Shown here in pieces: positions 1-11,187 of a stretch of DNA of 14,756 nucleotides (positions within the stretch are counted from its first letter, which is position 1; each line of letters begins with the position of its first letter). A program made the translations under genes and the position numbers. Source of the stretch: CAZMGY01 sp964565945 [NCBI: uncultured bacterium] (lineage in GTDB: Bacteria; GCA-001730085); assembly GCA_964565945.1 (NCBI GenBank), contig CAZMGY010000017.1, positions 1-14,756 on the forward strand. The letters are read 5' to 3'. Below the pieces are notes generated by a model that searched no databases, was not told the origin of the DNA, and was given only the letters and a program-made list of their open reading frames with translations.

Positions 1-233
<233 letters not shown>

Positions 234-236
234 TGC

Positions 237-265
237 TTTTTATCGAGATAACTTTATTTTTTTTT
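237..265 (-). promoter_or_regulatory. A-tracts resembling an UP element upstream of the tuf promoter
   Basis: Directly upstream of the -35 box the minus strand carries AAAAA (241-237) and, about one helical turn and a half further up, nine A residues followed by TAAAG (265-253). Counting from a start near 199, these fall at roughly -38 to -42 and -54 to -66, the zone contacted by the alpha-subunit C-terminal domains in UP elements of rRNA and other strong promoters. The match is by position and composition only. Confidence 0.4.
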
Positions 266-306
266 GATTAAACGTCTATTCCTTTTTAGTTTGCAAGAAA
301 CCGCTT

Positions 307-2379
307 TTAACCTTCGGCTCCTGCAATCTCGTCTTGCACATTTTTAGGCACTTGACGATAGCAGTGCGGCTCCATTGAAAAGCTAGCACGACCAGATGAC
401 AAGGAACGCAAGGCTGTTGCATATCCAAACATCTCCGCCAACGGCACTTCGGCACGTATGGATTTTGCCGCCCCTTTATCTTCCATGGATTCAACACGAC
501 CACGACGTGAATTGAGATCCCCAATCACATCGCCCATATATTCTTCTGGAGTTACAACTTCGACACGCATGATAGGCTCAAGAAAAATCGGTTTCGCTTG
601 ACGACAACCTTCTTTAAAACCTTTCGATCCTGCCACCTGAAAAGCCATTTCTGACGAGTCCACCTCATGAAAAGATCCATCATGCAACGTAACTTTAACA
701 TCGACAATGGGGTAGCCAGCCAAGATACCATTTTCCATAGCTGCCACAATCCCTTTTTCCACAGCAGGAATATATTCTTTAGGAATTGCACCACCCACAA
801 TTTTATTTTTGAATTCGAAACCTTTACCCGCCTCCTGTGGTTCAACAATCATTTTAACGTGACCATACTGACCGCGACCACCACTTTGCTGAATATGCTT
901 ACCTTCGATAGCAACCCTAGACGTAATTGTTTCTCTGTAAGCTACTTGAGGTTTTCCTACATTCGCTTCCACTTTAAATTCACGAAACATCCGATCTTTA
1001 ATCACATCCAAATGCAATTCACCCATACCAGCAATAATGGTTTGACCCGTTTCGTGATCGGTCGAAACGCGAAAGGTCGGGTCTTCTTCAGCCAAACGCT
1101 GCATCGCTTCAGAAAGCTTATCTCTGTCGGCTTTAGTTTTAGGCTCAATCGCCATTGAAATCACTGGTTCAGGGAAATCCATCGACTCAAGCACGACTTG
1201 ATTGTCCTGATCACACAAAGTATCTCCTGTTTTGGTTTTCTTTAAACCAACAACAGCAGCAATGTTGCCCGTAGGAACTGCTTCAATTTCCTTACGATTA
1301 TTGGCATGCATTTCCAAAATACGTCCAATCCGCTCTTTGGTTCTGGAAATAGGATTGTAGACGTAAGAGCCAGATGTTAATGTTCCAGAGTACACACGAA
1401 TGAATGTCAAACGGCCAACATAAGGGTCGGTCATAATTTTAAATGCCAAAGCAGAAAAAGGCTCTTTCACATCAGGCTTACGTTCAATCACTTTTTCTTG
1501 ATCGTTGGCATCCACACCTTGAATCGCAGGAATATCAACAGGCGAAGGCAAATAAGCAACAACCGCATCGAGAAGGGGTTGTACACCTTTATTTTTAAAC
1601 GCACTTCCACACAAAACAGGGTTAATTTTATTAGCGATCGTCAATTTACGAATAATGGCCTGTACTTCTTCGACAGAAAGCTCCTCTCCATCTAAGAATT
1701 TTTCCATAAACTCTTCGTCTTCCTCGGCAAAAGCTTCGAGCATCTTGTTACGATGCTCCTTGACTTGATCACGGTAAGTGTCCGAAATATCTTTTTCTTC
1801 AAATGTAGCTCCCAAGTCGTCGCCATGATAATAAATTTCTTTTTGACGCACAAGATCAATCACACCTTGAAAGTCAGCCTCAGCTCCAATAGGTAACTGA
1901 ATGACTACAGGGTTTGCACCCAAGCGCTCACGAATAGTATTAAAGGCCGCAAAAAAGTCGGCACCCGAGCGATCCATTTTGTTGATAAAAACAATCCGTG
2001 GAACACCATAGGCATCTGCCTGTCTCCATACGGTTTCGGACTGAGGCTCAACCCCTCCTACCGCACAAAACACAGCCACAGATCCATCGAGAACACGCAA
2101 AGAGCGCTCAACTTCGACCGTAAAGTCAACGTGACCAGGAGTGTCGATAATATTAATCCGAATGTCATTCCAAAAACAAGTTGTTGCGGCAGATGTAATA
2201 GTAATCCCGCGCTCTTGCTCTTGCTCCATCCAATCCATCGTGGCGTTACCATCGTGAACTTCACCAATCTTATGAGAACGTCCAGTGTAATACAAAATAC
2301 GCTCTGTAGTGGTTGTTTTTCCAGCATCAATGTGAGCCATAATACCCACGTTTCTAACAACTTTTAAATCAACACTCAT
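307..2379 (-). CDS. fusA: Elongation factor G
   Basis: This 690-residue translational GTPase catalyses translocation of tRNA and mRNA and, with ribosome recycling factor, splits post-termination ribosomes. The length is normal for bacterial EF-G. Domain I shows the P-loop AHIDAGKT (15-22), switch I RGITI (57-61), DTPGH with the catalytic-site His (79-83) and NKMD (133-136). GSAFKNKGV follows as the G5 region. Domain IV has the tip sequences [10 protein letters not shown] and, near residues 566-580, [11 protein letters not shown], which enter the decoding centre. The match to canonical EF-G1 is continuous, with no deletion in the domains, so it is unlikely to be the EF-G2 paralogue or the tetracycline-resistance homologue. 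The ATG at 2379-2377 has GGGAG nine bases upstream. It lies 27 bases after rpsG and 167 bases before tuf, the usual str order. Confidence 0.98.
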   Translation of the reverse strand: MSVDLKVVRNVGIMAHIDAGKTTTTERILYYTGRSHKIGEVHDGNATMDWMEQEQERGITITSAATTCFWNDIRINIIDTPGHVDFTVEVERSLRVLDGSVAVFCAVGGVEPQSETVWRQADAYGVPRIVFINKMDRSGADFFAAFNTIRERLGANPVVIQLPIGAEADFQGVIDLVRQKEIYYHGDDLGATFEEKDISDTYRDQVKEHRNKMLEAFAEEDEEFMEKFLDGEELSVEEVQAIIRKLTIANKINPVLCGSAFKNKGVQPLLDAVVAYLPSPVDIPAIQGVDANDQEKVIERKPDVKEPFSALAFKIMTDPYVGRLTFIRVYSGTLTSGSYVYNPISRTKERIGRILEMHANNRKEIEAVPTGNIAAVVGLKKTKTGDTLCDQDNQVVLESMDFPEPVISMAIEPKTKADRDKLSEAMQRLAEEDPTFRVSTDHETGQTIIAGMGELHLDVIKDRMFREFKVEANVGKPQVAYRETITSRVAIEGKHIQQSGGRGQYGHVKMIVEPQEAGKGFEFKNKIVGGAIPKEYIPAVEKGIVAAMENGILAGYPIVDVKVTLHDGSFHEVDSSEMAFQVAGSKGFKEGCRQAKPIFLEPIMRVEVVTPEEYMGDVIGDLNSRRGRVESMEDKGAAKSIRAEVPLAEMFGYATALRSLSSGRASFSMEPHCYRQVPKNVQDEIAGAEG

Positions 2380-2406
2380 TTGTCGTATCTCCCTCTAATA
2401 AATTCT

Positions 2407-2880
2407 TTACCAACGGAAGTGTGCAAAAGCCTTATTGGCTTCGGCCATTTTATGGGTATCATCTTTTTTCTTAATAGACACCCCAGTTCCGTTATATGCA
2501 TCCAACAACTCTGCAGCTAATTTTTCTCTCATGTTACGTCCCGAACGAGAACGAGAGTTAGCAATAATCCACCGCATGGCTAAGCCAAGAGAACGCTGAG
2601 GAAGAACTTCACAAGGCACCTGATAAGTTGCACCCCCAACACGTCTTGACTTCACTTCCAAGTGAGGACAAACATTGTCCAATGATTTTTTAAACACATC
2701 CAACGGCGATGTGTCCGCTATTTTTTCATCCAAAATATCCAAGGCACCATATACAATTTTTTCAGCCAAACTTTTTTTACCACTAAGCATAATCATATTG
2801 ATAAATTTAGATACTTTTTCACTATGAAACTTAGGGTCTGGCAATAGTTCTCTTTTGACTGCAGCTCTCCGTCTAGACAT
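2407..2880 (-). CDS. rpsG: 30S ribosomal protein S7
   Basis: This primary 16S rRNA-binding protein nucleates assembly of the 30S head and lies near the E site and mRNA exit. The 157-residue length matches the short (B-strain-like) class. Recognisable are the start MSRRRAAVKRELLPDPKF, the GGATYQVP segment (82-89), AMRWIIANSRSR (101-112) and the C-terminal EANKAFAHFRW, all typical of S7. The ATG at 2880-2878 is chosen because it gives the family's standard N-terminus. A GAGGAG lies 11 bases upstream and an AGAGG directly abuts the start, so ribosome binding is not ideally spaced. The gene sits 32 bases after rpsL. In E. coli, S7 represses the str operon through a structured rpsL-rpsG spacer of roughly three times this length; I see no comparable structure here. 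Confidence 0.98.
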   Translation of the reverse strand: MSRRRAAVKRELLPDPKFHSEKVSKFINMIMLSGKKSLAEKIVYGALDILDEKIADTSPLDVFKKSLDNVCPHLEVKSRRVGGATYQVPCEVLPQRSLGLAMRWIIANSRSRSGRNMREKLAAELLDAYNGTGVSIKKKDDTHKMAEANKAFAHFRW

Positions 2881-2912
2881 CCTCTTTTGCTCTCCTCTTA
2901 GGTCTTTATTGT

Positions 2913-3287
2913 TTATTCTTTAGGTTTTTTAGCACCATATACCGAACGACTTGTCTTGCGATCACTCACACCAGCCGCATCCAAGGTGCCCCTTACTACA
3001 ATATATCGAACACCCGGTAAGTCCAAACGACGTCCACCACGCAACAACACAATGGAGTGCTCTTGCAAGTTGTGACCTTCACCTGGAATATAAGCTGTAA
3101 CTTCAATTCCGTTAGACATCCGAACTCTAGCAATTTTTCTCAAAGCCGAGTTAGGCTTTTTGGGCGTTGCTGTTTTAACTTGCAAACAAACTCCACGCTT
3201 AAACGCGCATGATTGAAGAGCCGGCGATTTCTTTTTAACAAATACTTTCTTACGACCACCGCGGATCAACTGATTAATCGTAGGCAT
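2913..3287 (-). CDS. rpsL: 30S ribosomal protein S12 with Leu at the streptomycin-site position 88
   Basis: This 124-residue protein lies at the decoding centre and governs translational accuracy. It has the family start [14 protein letters not shown], the loop [11 protein letters not shown] (41-51) with Lys43 intact, [10 protein letters not shown] (69-78), and a typical basic end. The second functional loop reads [12 protein letters not shown] (84-95): E. coli has GGRVKDLPGVRY, so Val87-Lys88 is replaced by Arg87-Leu88. The codon for residue 88 is TTG (minus strand 3026-3024). Asp89, the residue methylthiolated by RimO in E. coli, and Pro91-Gly92 are kept. The residue after Tyr95 is Ile instead of the usual His. 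AAGGA lies seven bases before the ATG. The gene follows rpoC by only 19 bases, joining the rif and str clusters. Family assignment is certain; the effect of Leu88 on drug response is inferred. Confidence 0.98.
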   Translation of the reverse strand: MPTINQLIRGGRKKVFVKKKSPALQSCAFKRGVCLQVKTATPKKPNSALRKIARVRMSNGIEVTAYIPGEGHNLQEHSIVLLRGGRRLDLPGVRYIVVRGTLDAAGVSDRKTSRSVYGAKKPKE

Positions 3288-3306
3288 AATTTAGTCCTTT
3301 CGTAGC

Positions 3307-6300
3307 TTATGACTGCTCAATCGTTTCTTCGGAACCATTCTGATATTTTTCAGACTCTGGTTTGGGGAAACCCGCTCCATCTACAGCAATTGACTTATAA
3401 CCTTTATAGCCCGTTCCTGCAGGGATCAAATGTCCCATAATTACATTTTCTTTAAGACCAACCAAGCGATCCACTTGCCCTGCTGCCGCAGCACGCGTAA
3501 GAACTTTGGTTGTTTCCTGGAACGACGCAGCCGAAATAAAACTCTCTGTATTTAGAGATGTTTTGGTGATCCCTAAAAGGATCTGTTCCGCCCGTGCAGG
3601 TTTTTGACCAGCATTAATCGCGTTCTCATTTTCCTCTTTAAACTTAACTTTATCGACATGCATCCCTATTAACAAAGACGTGTCGCCTGGATCTTCAATG
3701 CGCACTTTTTTCAACATCTGACGCACAATCACTTCAATGTGCTTATCGTTGATCGTTACACCTTGAAGACGGTAAACTTCCTGAACCTCATTAACCAAAT
3801 AATCTTGGAGGGCACGAGCTCCCTTTACCCTAAGAATATCTTGCGGCACAATAGGGCCATCTGTCAAGGGGTCTCCCGCATTCACACGATCACCTTTGTA
3901 AACCACCAAGTGTTTACTATGAGGAATCAAGTATTCTTTTTGAGTCCCCATGTCCCCTTCCACAATGATCCGTCTCATACCTTTGATGTATCCAGCAAAA
4001 TCAACAAAGCCCGAAATTTCGGCAATAATCGCAGAACTTTTAGGCTTACGCGCTTCAAACAATTCAGCAACACGAGGCAAGCCCCCAGTAATATCGCGAG
4101 TACGAGATGCCTGACGTGTGGTTTTGGCCAACACATCACCCACTGCAATCTTCTGACGATCTTTAACTGTCACATGAGCACCTGCAGGAATACTGTACAT
4201 ACCAAGCACTTCGCCAGTGCCATTTTCAACAACAATTTGCGGATACAAATCTTCGCGATGTTCAATGATCGCAATTTCGACCACACCAGTCACGGGATCT
4301 TTTTCGCGGTGCATCGTCACATCTTTGATAATATCTTCGAAACGAATTTTTCCGCTCACTTCTGAAAGGATAGGCAACGCATGAGGATCCCACTCGGCGA
4401 TTACATCACCTTTGGCAAGGGTTTCACCTTCCTGAAAACTCAAAACCGCTCCCGAAGGAATCAAATGCCGCTCTACTATACGTTCTTCTTCTTCGGAAAT
4501 AGTGATTTCACCGTTACGATTAATGACAAGCGTTTGACCTTCGCGATTAACAACCGTACGCAAGTTGTGATAGCCAACCAAACCATCTTTGCGTGATTTG
4601 ATTTGCGATTCTTCTACAATCCGGCTCGCCGTACCCCCGATGTGAAACGTACGCATCGTCAACTGCGTTCCAGGCTCACCAATCGATTGTGCGGCAATCA
4701 CACCAACAGCCGTTCCTTCATCTACCAAACGTCCAGTCGCCAAGTCACGACCATAACACTTGGCGCAAACACCTTGTGAAGTTTCGCAGGTCAATACCGA
4801 ACGAATTTTAATCCGCTCAAGACCCATTTGCTCAATTTTATTAGCGGTTTCTTCGGTGATCAAATCACTAACTGACAAGATTTTTTCATCGGAAATAATA
4901 CCCACAATATTATCAAGAGCAGTCCTACCCATGATGCGATCTTTCAAAGACACAATCACTTTGTCACCTTCAACAATGGCACTCATCACAATCCCATTAA
5001 GTGTCTGACAGTCTTGCTCATTAATAATCACATCCTGAGCAGCATCCACCAAACGACGGGTCAAGTACCCCGAGTCGGCAGTTTTAAGAGCGGTATCGGC
5101 CAAACCTTTACGTGCACCGTGCGTCGAAATGAAATATTCAAGTACAGTCAAACCTTCGCGGAAATTAGCCGTAATAGGGAACTCGATAATTTCCCCAGAT
5201 GGCTTGGCCATCAAACCACGCATACCAGCTAACTGGCGGATCTGCTGCTTACTTCCTCTTGCACCAGAATCGGCCATGATGTAAACAGGATTCAAAGGAA
5301 TACCTTCTTGCTCATCATTTTTGATTTTATCAAACATGGTATCCGCAATTTTTTCTGTCGTTTTCGTCCAAATATCAATAGCCTTATTGTGGCGCTCACC
5401 ATTGGTGATCAAACCTTGTTGGTACTGAACACGAATGCTCTGATTTTCTTTGTGTGCAGCCGCCAATAAAGGCACTTTTTCTTCAGGAATTTTGATATTT
5501 TCAATCGAAATCGAAACACCTGCCAAAGTCGCTTGCTCAAAACCAATGTTTTTCAAATCATCTAACAACTGCACCGTACGATCATGGCCACAACTTTTGT
5601 AGCAATTGTTGATCAATTGGCTCAAATATTTTTTATCGACAGTGAGGTTCACTAAACCCATTTCCGCAGGCAAAATATCATTCAACATGATTCGACCAAC
5701 AGTAGTATCCACCAATTGCCTCTCATGCAAAAACTTCACCTTACTATGAAGCTCCACATAGCCTTCATCTTTGGCAAGAAGCACTTCGTTGATATCTTTG
5801 AAGTAACGTCCTTCTCCACGAAGACCATCACGATCTTTAGTCAAGTAATAAATTCCTAAAACCATATCTTGTGTAGGCGTCGTAATCGGATGTCCATTTG
5901 AAGGAGCAAAAATATTATTTTTCGACAGCATAAGTACACGACATTCCATTTGTGCTTCAAGCGACAACGGCACGTGAATCGCCATCTGGTCACCATCAAA
6001 GTCGGCATTAAAAGCAGTACACACAAGAGGATGAACCTTAATCGCCTTACCTTCAACCAAAACAGGCTCAAATGCTTGAATCCCTAATCTATGTAGGGTA
6101 GGAGCACGGTTCAGCATCACGGGATGGTCACTAATCACTTCTTCCAAAATATCCCATACCTCAGGATGCACGCGATCCAACATTTTACGTGCCGATTTAA
6201 TCGTGTGCACAAAACCTCGCTCTCGCAAACGACGAATAATGAATGGCTCAAAGAGCTCTAAGGCCATTTTTTTAGGAAGACCGCATTGATGTAATTTAAG

Positions 6301-7356
6301 TTCAGGACCAACCACAATCACCGAACGACCAGAATAATCCACACGTTTACCCAAAAGATTTTGACGAAAACGCCCTTGCTTACCTTTAAGCATATCGCTC
6401 AAAGATTTCAATGGCCGGTTACCAGCCCCTAAAACAGGTCGACCATGTTTACCATTGTCAAACAAAGCATCAACGGCTTCTTGCAACATTCTTTTTTCGT
6501 TATTTACAATCACTTCAGGAGCTTTAAGCTCAAGTAATCTTTTCAAACGATTGTTGCGATTGATCACGCGACGATACAAATCATTCAAATCAGACGTTGC
6601 AAAACGACCACCATCGAGAGGTACAAGAGGACGCAAATCAGGCGGGATCACAGGCACAACCTCCATCAACATCCACTCAGGCTTGTTAGATGATGTGCGA
6701 AACGACTCAACCACTTCTAAACTTTTAGCAATCTTACTTTTCACTTGTTTCGAATTAGTTTTTTCAATCGCAGCACGTAATTTAGCAAGCATTTCATCGA
6801 GATTAATTTCTTTAAGCAAATGTACCACCGCTTCAGCACCAATTCCTACCTTAAAACCACGACCATATTTTTTACGGCACTCTTGATATTCTGATTCGGA
6901 CAATAATTGTTTTTTAGCCAACGGTGTATCTTTAGGATCAAGAACTATGCGCTCTTCAAAATAAACAACCCGCTCCAACGAACGTAAAGACATATCCAAA
7001 AGCGTTCCCAAGCGACTAGGTGAGGTTTTGAAAAACCACACATGCACCACAGGCGACACAAGTTTAATATGCCCCATGCGTTCACGGCGAACTTTCGACA
7101 AAGTCACCTCAACTTCACATCGACTGCATACAACACCTTTATGCTTGATACGTTTATATTTTCCACAAAAACATTCCCAATCCTTTGTTGGACCAAAAAT
7201 CTTTTCGCAAAACAACCCATCACGCTCAGCTTTAAAAGTTCTGTAATTAATGGTTTCTGTCTTTTTAACTTCTCCAGAAGACCATTCAAGAATTTTTTCA
7301 GGCGATGCTAGACCAATGGCCACACAATCGAAGGTGTTTAAGTTTTTTTCACTCAT
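3307..7356 (-). CDS. rpoC: RNA polymerase subunit beta'
   Basis: This 1349-residue subunit supplies the catalytic Mg-binding site of RNA polymerase. Visible parts in order: N-terminal zinc site with Cys62, Cys64, Cys77 and Cys80; switch 2/lid region [19 protein letters not shown] (337-354); the invariant NADFDGD (450-456), whose three Asp hold the catalytic magnesium; the bridge helix (about 735-770); the second zinc site with Cys783, Cys857, Cys864 and Cys867; and trigger-loop halves around 885-908 and 1085-1105. Between the trigger-loop halves lies an insertion of about 175 residues (about 910-1085), the position and size of the sandwich-barrel hybrid insert SI3 of E. coli. The ATG at 7356-7354 overlaps the rpoB stop as ATGA, and AGGAGG within the last rpoB codons serves as its ribosome binding site, so translation is coupled. 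No missing key residue was seen. Confidence 0.99.
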   Translation of the reverse strand: MSEKNLNTFDCVAIGLASPEKILEWSSGEVKKTETINYRTFKAERDGLFCEKIFGPTKDWECFCGKYKRIKHKGVVCSRCEVEVTLSKVRRERMGHIKLVSPVVHVWFFKTSPSRLGTLLDMSLRSLERVVYFEERIVLDPKDTPLAKKQLLSESEYQECRKKYGRGFKVGIGAEAVVHLLKEINLDEMLAKLRAAIEKTNSKQVKSKIAKSLEVVESFRTSSNKPEWMLMEVVPVIPPDLRPLVPLDGGRFATSDLNDLYRRVINRNNRLKRLLELKAPEVIVNNEKRMLQEAVDALFDNGKHGRPVLGAGNRPLKSLSDMLKGKQGRFRQNLLGKRVDYSGRSVIVVGPELKLHQCGLPKKMALELFEPFIIRRLRERGFVHTIKSARKMLDRVHPEVWDILEEVISDHPVMLNRAPTLHRLGIQAFEPVLVEGKAIKVHPLVCTAFNADFDGDQMAIHVPLSLEAQMECRVLMLSKNNIFAPSNGHPITTPTQDMVLGIYYLTKDRDGLRGEGRYFKDINEVLLAKDEGYVELHSKVKFLHERQLVDTTVGRIMLNDILPAEMGLVNLTVDKKYLSQLINNCYKSCGHDRTVQLLDDLKNIGFEQATLAGVSISIENIKIPEEKVPLLAAAHKENQSIRVQYQQGLITNGERHNKAIDIWTKTTEKIADTMFDKIKNDEQEGIPLNPVYIMADSGARGSKQQIRQLAGMRGLMAKPSGEIIEFPITANFREGLTVLEYFISTHGARKGLADTALKTADSGYLTRRLVDAAQDVIINEQDCQTLNGIVMSAIVEGDKVIVSLKDRIMGRTALDNIVGIISDEKILSVSDLITEETANKIEQMGLERIKIRSVLTCETSQGVCAKCYGRDLATGRLVDEGTAVGVIAAQSIGEPGTQLTMRTFHIGGTASRIVEESQIKSRKDGLVGYHNLRTVVNREGQTLVINRNGEITISEEEERIVERHLIPSGAVLSFQEGETLAKGDVIAEWDPHALPILSEVSGKIRFEDIIKDVTMHREKDPVTGVVEIAIIEHREDLYPQIVVENGTGEVLGMYSIPAGAHVTVKDRQKIAVGDVLAKTTRQASRTRDITGGLPRVAELFEARKPKSSAIIAEISGFVDFAGYIKGMRRIIVEGDMGTQKEYLIPHSKHLVVYKGDRVNAGDPLTDGPIVPQDILRVKGARALQDYLVNEVQEVYRLQGVTINDKHIEVIVRQMLKKVRIEDPGDTSLLIGMHVDKVKFKEENENAINAGQKPARAEQILLGITKTSLNTESFISAASFQETTKVLTRAAAAGQVDRLVGLKENVIMGHLIPAGTGYKGYKSIAVDGAGFPKPESEKYQNGSEETIEQS

Positions 7357-10300
7357 TTGACTTCCTCCTCTTGATCCATTTCATCCAGATGGGCCGCACG
7401 CGCATCCAAAGCAAGACTCTGCAATTCTTTGATTAATACATTGAATGATTCGGGAGTTCCACATCTAAGAATATTTTCTCCCTTAACAATCGACTCATAC
7501 ATTTTTGTCCGTCCAAAAACGTCGTCACTTTTAACCGTCAACATTTCCTGAAGAACATAAGCAGCACCATAAGCTTCCAGGGCCCATACCTCCATCTCTC
7601 CAAAACGCTGTCCACCAAATTGCGCTTTACCACCCAAAGGTTGTTGCGTCACAAGAGAGTATGGCCCAATCGCACGCGCATGAATTTTGTCATCCACCAA
7701 GTGAGCCAACTTAAGCATGTACATGTAACCCACTGTGATCTTTTGCGAAAAGCGCTCCCCAGTTCGTCCATCATAAAGATAGGCACTACCGCTTTCGTCA
7801 ATATAGGTTTTATCAGGATGTGTTTCGCGCGCTTCACGAAGAAGTGCTCGAATATCATCTTCCGTGGCACTGTCAAAAATAGGTGTCTGTGCAATAATTC
7901 CCAAGGTTTTGGCCGCCAAACCTAAGTGTGTCTCCAAAATCTGTCCTACGTTCATCCGAGAAGGTACACCTAAAGGATTGAGAACAATACCCACAGGTGT
8001 TCCATCGGACAAAAAAGGCATATCTTCCTCGGGAAGAGTTTTGGCAACAACACCCTTGTTACCATGTCGTCCCGCCATTTTGTCACCCACCGACAACCGA
8101 CGACGGCTTGCCACATAAACCTTAACAACTTTAATCACACCTGGAGGAAGTTCGTCTCCACGAAAGATCCGATTGATCTCGCGTTCTTTTTGATTGCGCA
8201 ACTCTTCCAAACGTTGCTTTTGAATCGCCATAAAAACATTAAACTCGTTGGTCAATTCTTTATCATTCACAAAAGATACTTCCGAAAGGTTCGCACGCAA
8301 GATGCTTTTGATATCTTTCTTGCCAATCGCTTTGTTCCATTTAATAAGAACCTCTTCGTTCTTGCCAAAAACATCAGTTGTGAATTTTTTACCAAGCACC
8401 AACTCTTCCAGACGTTCGAAAATAAAGTTTTCAACTGCAGCAATGGAATGATCGTATTCTTTAGCAATCCGGTCGGCTATTTCTTTTTCTTGTTTACGTT
8501 GCTGTTCCGAAAGGTCCCTTTCTTTGCGAGAAAAGACTTTGGTATCCAAAACAATTCCTTCAACACCAGAAGGAACAGTTAAAGATGCATCTCTCACATC
8601 CCCAGCTTTTTCTCCAAAAATAGCCCGAAGTAGTTTTTCTTCTGGGGTCAGTTCGGTTTCACTCTTAGGCGTCACCTTCCCAACCAACATATCTCCAGGA
8701 CGAACCTCGGCACCAACACGAATGATCCCATCTTTATCAAGGTTACGCAAAGATTCCTCACCTACATTAGGGATGTCGCAAGTGATTTCTTCTTCACCTA
8801 ACTTAGTGTCGCGAGCTTCGATCGAAAACTCTTCGATATGAACCGATGTATACACATCTTCTTTGACCAGCTTTTCGCTAATCAAAATTGCATCTTCGAA
8901 GTTGTAACCACCCCAAGACATAAAGGCCACCAAAACATTACGACCCAATGCTAGGCGACCATTTTGAGTCGCAGGACCATCGGCAAGGGGCTGACCTTCT
9001 TTAACTTTTTCACCCTTTTTCACCAAAGGGCGCTGATTAATGCAGGTTCCCGCATTCGAACGCTGAAACTTACGCATATCGTAAATTTGCTCGCCCATTT
9101 TTGTCTTTATTATCACTTGACGTGCATCGGCGCGAACAACTTCACCAGGATACTTAGCCACAATCACCGCTCCTGAATCTACAGCCGCTTTGGTCTCCAT
9201 GCCCGTAGCCACACAAGGCTCATCAGTCGCCAACAAAGGTACCGCCTGACGTTGCATGTTTGATCCCATCAAGGCACGATTGGCATCGTTATGCTCCAAG
9301 AAAGGTATCAACGATGTCCCCAATGAAACCAGCTGTTTCGGCGATACATCCATGTAATTAACTTTTTTAGCAGGCACAATCGGATAATCATCAAGAAAAC
9401 GACAGGCCACCTCTTTTTGAACAAAAGCACCATCATCGTCCACTTCAGTATTCGCCTGAGCAATTGTATACTTATCTTCTTTATCGGCTGACAGATACTC
9501 TAACTCATCCGAAACAACGCCTTCATTCACGACACGGTAAGGTGTTTCAATAAAACCATACTTGTTAACACGTGCATAAGTCCCCAATGACGAAATCAAA
9601 CCAATATTAGGCCCTTCCGGTGTTTCAATCGGACAAATACGTCCGTAATGCGAGTAATGAACGTCACGCACTTCAAAACCAGCACGTTCACGACTCAAAC
9701 CACCTGGTCCAAGAGCACTCAAACGACGCTTATGCGTTAGCTCCGCCAAAGGATTCACTTGATCCATAAACTGAGACAACTGGCTACGTTGGAAAAAATC
9801 TTTGATCGTCGAAGACACCAACTTGGAATTAATAAGGTTATGAGGCACCATTCGCTCGACATCTTGCAACGACATTCTTTCTCTCACCGAACGCTCGAGA
9901 CGCACCAACCCAATCCGCAATTGGTTTTGAACAAGCTCCCCAACAGTAATCACACGACGATTACCCAAATGGTCGATATCATCGACATCACCGTGACCAT
10001 TTTTCACTTGAATCAAATATTTAACCGCTTCAACAATATCTTCTTTACATAAAGTAGTTTGTGTTTCAGGTACATCAAAACCCAACTTTTTATTGAGCTT
10101 AAAGCGACCAACACGTGCCAAATCATAGCGTTTAGGATCAAAGAACAAGCGTTGTAAGAGACTCTTAGCACTCTCGACCGTCGGAGGATCTCCTGGACGC
10201 ATACGCCGAAAAATATCAATCAAAGCTTCATCGACCGTTTTCTTTGTATCTTTTTGCAAAGTAATGATCAAAGAAGCATCACCCGCTGTCTGAATCAGTT

Positions 10301-11087
10301 CAATGTTTTTAATACCGTCTTTAACAAGTGCTTTGGCTTGATCCGAACTAATAGGTTCTAACCCTTCAACAAAAACCTCCCCTGTTTTAGAATTCACAAT
10401 CGGCTCCATCGAACGACGACCAACAATGGTTGAAAGATCTGTCACTTTAGCAAGATTCACATTTTCGAAACCATAGAAAAGTCCCAAAATCTCTTCATCT
10501 GTTGCGTATCCCAAAGCACGAAACAAGGTTGTTCCCAACATTTTACGTCGACGATCGATGTAAACGTACAAAGTGTCATTTTCATCAAACTCGAACTCAA
10601 TCCATGCACCACGGTAAGGAATAATTCTGGCAGAAAATACCCTTTTTTCATTCGGCTGAATTTTCTTTTCAAACGAAATCCCCGGAGAGCGTTGCAACTG
10701 ACTTACAATCACTCGTTCGGCACCATTGATCACAAAACTCCCCCTATCCGTAATCAAAGGAAAGTCGCCAAGATAAATCTCTTGCTCTCGAACATCGCCT
10801 TCTCTTTTAAGCCGTAGAATAATTTTAAGAGGTGCAGAATAGGTCATTCCACGACGACGACATTCTTCAACATCATATTTAGGGCTATCAAAGCGATAAT
10901 TGACAAACTGCAACACAGTGCTTTCGTCATAACTCTTGATAGGAAACACTTCTTTAAAAACATCTTTGATGTCGCGTTTCAAAAACTTTTCATAGGACAC
11001 CATCTGTGTGTGTAGCAAAAATGGAATGTTCATGACGTCGACTAACTTCGCGTAAGACCGAATATTGACCGTTTCCTTTGTGCTCAT
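7353..11087 (-). CDS. rpoB: RNA polymerase subunit beta
   Basis: This 1244-residue subunit forms one pincer of the RNA polymerase core, part of the active site and the rifampicin pocket. The rifampicin region lies at 435-460 (SQLSQFMDQ, then [10 protein letters not shown]). Asp442, His452 and Ser457 match the drug-sensitive E. coli residues Asp516, His526 and Ser531, while Val444 and Ala448 replace Asn518 and Ser522, the latter as in Chlamydia. Active-site lysines are Lys1003 in [12 protein letters not shown] and Lys1011. A charged helical stretch, about 855-975, interrupts the lobe before the active site, at the place of insertion SI2. The protein is about 100 residues shorter than E. coli RpoB, consistent with a smaller SI1 region. 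GGGAG lies five bases before the ATG. Unlike most neighbours it is preceded by a 100-base spacer with a long stem-loop. Confidence 0.99.
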   Translation of the reverse strand: MSTKETVNIRSYAKLVDVMNIPFLLHTQMVSYEKFLKRDIKDVFKEVFPIKSYDESTVLQFVNYRFDSPKYDVEECRRRGMTYSAPLKIILRLKREGDVREQEIYLGDFPLITDRGSFVINGAERVIVSQLQRSPGISFEKKIQPNEKRVFSARIIPYRGAWIEFEFDENDTLYVYIDRRRKMLGTTLFRALGYATDEEILGLFYGFENVNLAKVTDLSTIVGRRSMEPIVNSKTGEVFVEGLEPISSDQAKALVKDGIKNIELIQTAGDASLIITLQKDTKKTVDEALIDIFRRMRPGDPPTVESAKSLLQRLFFDPKRYDLARVGRFKLNKKLGFDVPETQTTLCKEDIVEAVKYLIQVKNGHGDVDDIDHLGNRRVITVGELVQNQLRIGLVRLERSVRERMSLQDVERMVPHNLINSKLVSSTIKDFFQRSQLSQFMDQVNPLAELTHKRRLSALGPGGLSRERAGFEVRDVHYSHYGRICPIETPEGPNIGLISSLGTYARVNKYGFIETPYRVVNEGVVSDELEYLSADKEDKYTIAQANTEVDDDGAFVQKEVACRFLDDYPIVPAKKVNYMDVSPKQLVSLGTSLIPFLEHNDANRALMGSNMQRQAVPLLATDEPCVATGMETKAAVDSGAVIVAKYPGEVVRADARQVIIKTKMGEQIYDMRKFQRSNAGTCINQRPLVKKGEKVKEGQPLADGPATQNGRLALGRNVLVAFMSWGGYNFEDAILISEKLVKEDVYTSVHIEEFSIEARDTKLGEEEITCDIPNVGEESLRNLDKDGIIRVGAEVRPGDMLVGKVTPKSETELTPEEKLLRAIFGEKAGDVRDASLTVPSGVEGIVLDTKVFSRKERDLSEQQRKQEKEIADRIAKEYDHSIAAVENFIFERLEELVLGKKFTTDVFGKNEEVLIKWNKAIGKKDIKSILRANLSEVSFVNDKELTNEFNVFMAIQKQRLEELRNQKEREINRIFRGDELPPGVIKVVKVYVASRRRLSVGDKMAGRHGNKGVVAKTLPEEDMPFLSDGTPVGIVLNPLGVPSRMNVGQILETHLGLAAKTLGIIAQTPIFDSATEDDIRALLREARETHPDKTYIDESGSAYLYDGRTGERFSQKITVGYMYMLKLAHLVDDKIHARAIGPYSLVTQQPLGGKAQFGGQRFGEMEVWALEAYGAAYVLQEMLTVKSDDVFGRTKMYESIVKGENILRCGTPESFNVLIKELQSLALDARAAHLDEMDQEEEVK

Positions 11088-11126
11088 ATAAGCTCCCTAG
11101 GGGTTGTGTGTTAGTACAAACAGAGG

Positions 11127-11162
11127 AATCCGCATAGGAACACATAGCGTTCCCAGCGAATC
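11127..11162 (-). promoter_or_regulatory. Long stem-loop in the rplL-rpoB spacer
   Basis: In the transcript sense, GATTCGCTGGGAACG (11162-11148) pairs with TGTTCCTA-bulge-GCGGATT (11142-11127) around the loop CTATG. This gives 15 pairs, four of them G-U, with one bulged U at 11134. The sequence after it (CCTCTGTTTGTAC) is not a U-run, so it does not look like a standard rho-independent terminator. In E. coli the equivalent spacer holds a partial attenuator and an RNase III cleavage hairpin that set the ratio of stalk protein to polymerase. By position this stem is a candidate for the same kind of job, but no sequence homology is claimed. It is the only strong structure I found in the 100-base gap 11088-11187. 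Confidence 0.6.
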
Positions 11163-11187
11163 TCTTCAACCACAATGTTTTCGAGAA

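Noticed and set aside
266-306. Small hairpin GGTTT/AAACT just after fusA as a terminator
   Set aside because: The stem is about five weak pairs and is followed by A residues in the transcript, not U.
667-1158. Plus-strand open frame of 163 codons opposite fusA
   Set aside because: Antisense shadow of EF-G; composition rich in Phe, Asn, His and Arg as expected from the complement of the real codons.
3739-4365. Plus-strand open frame of 208 codons opposite rpoC
   Set aside because: It lies wholly antisense to highly conserved rpoC sequence, has no ribosome binding site of note and no recognisable domain; it is a codon-bias shadow.
8064-8582. Plus-strand open frame of 172 codons opposite rpoB
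   Set aside because: Antisense shadow of the RpoB SI2/active-site region, no independent evidence of coding.
9700-9790. Differences from E. coli in the RpoB rifampicin region (Asn518 to Val, Ser522 to Ala, Ile530 to Leu) as resistance changes
   Set aside because: The main resistance positions (Asp516, His526, Ser531 equivalents) are wild type, and changes such as Ala at 522 occur naturally in Chlamydia.
10990-11175. Minus-strand frame of 61 codons in the rplL-rpoB spacer that could be a leader peptide
   Set aside because: It needs a TTG start, lacks a clear Shine-Dalgarno and runs out of frame well into rpoB; the spacer is better explained by the stem-loop.
11088-11187. Promoter for rpoBC in the spacer
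   Set aside because: Only a poor -35-like TTGTGG and no credible TATAAT-like box at proper spacing.
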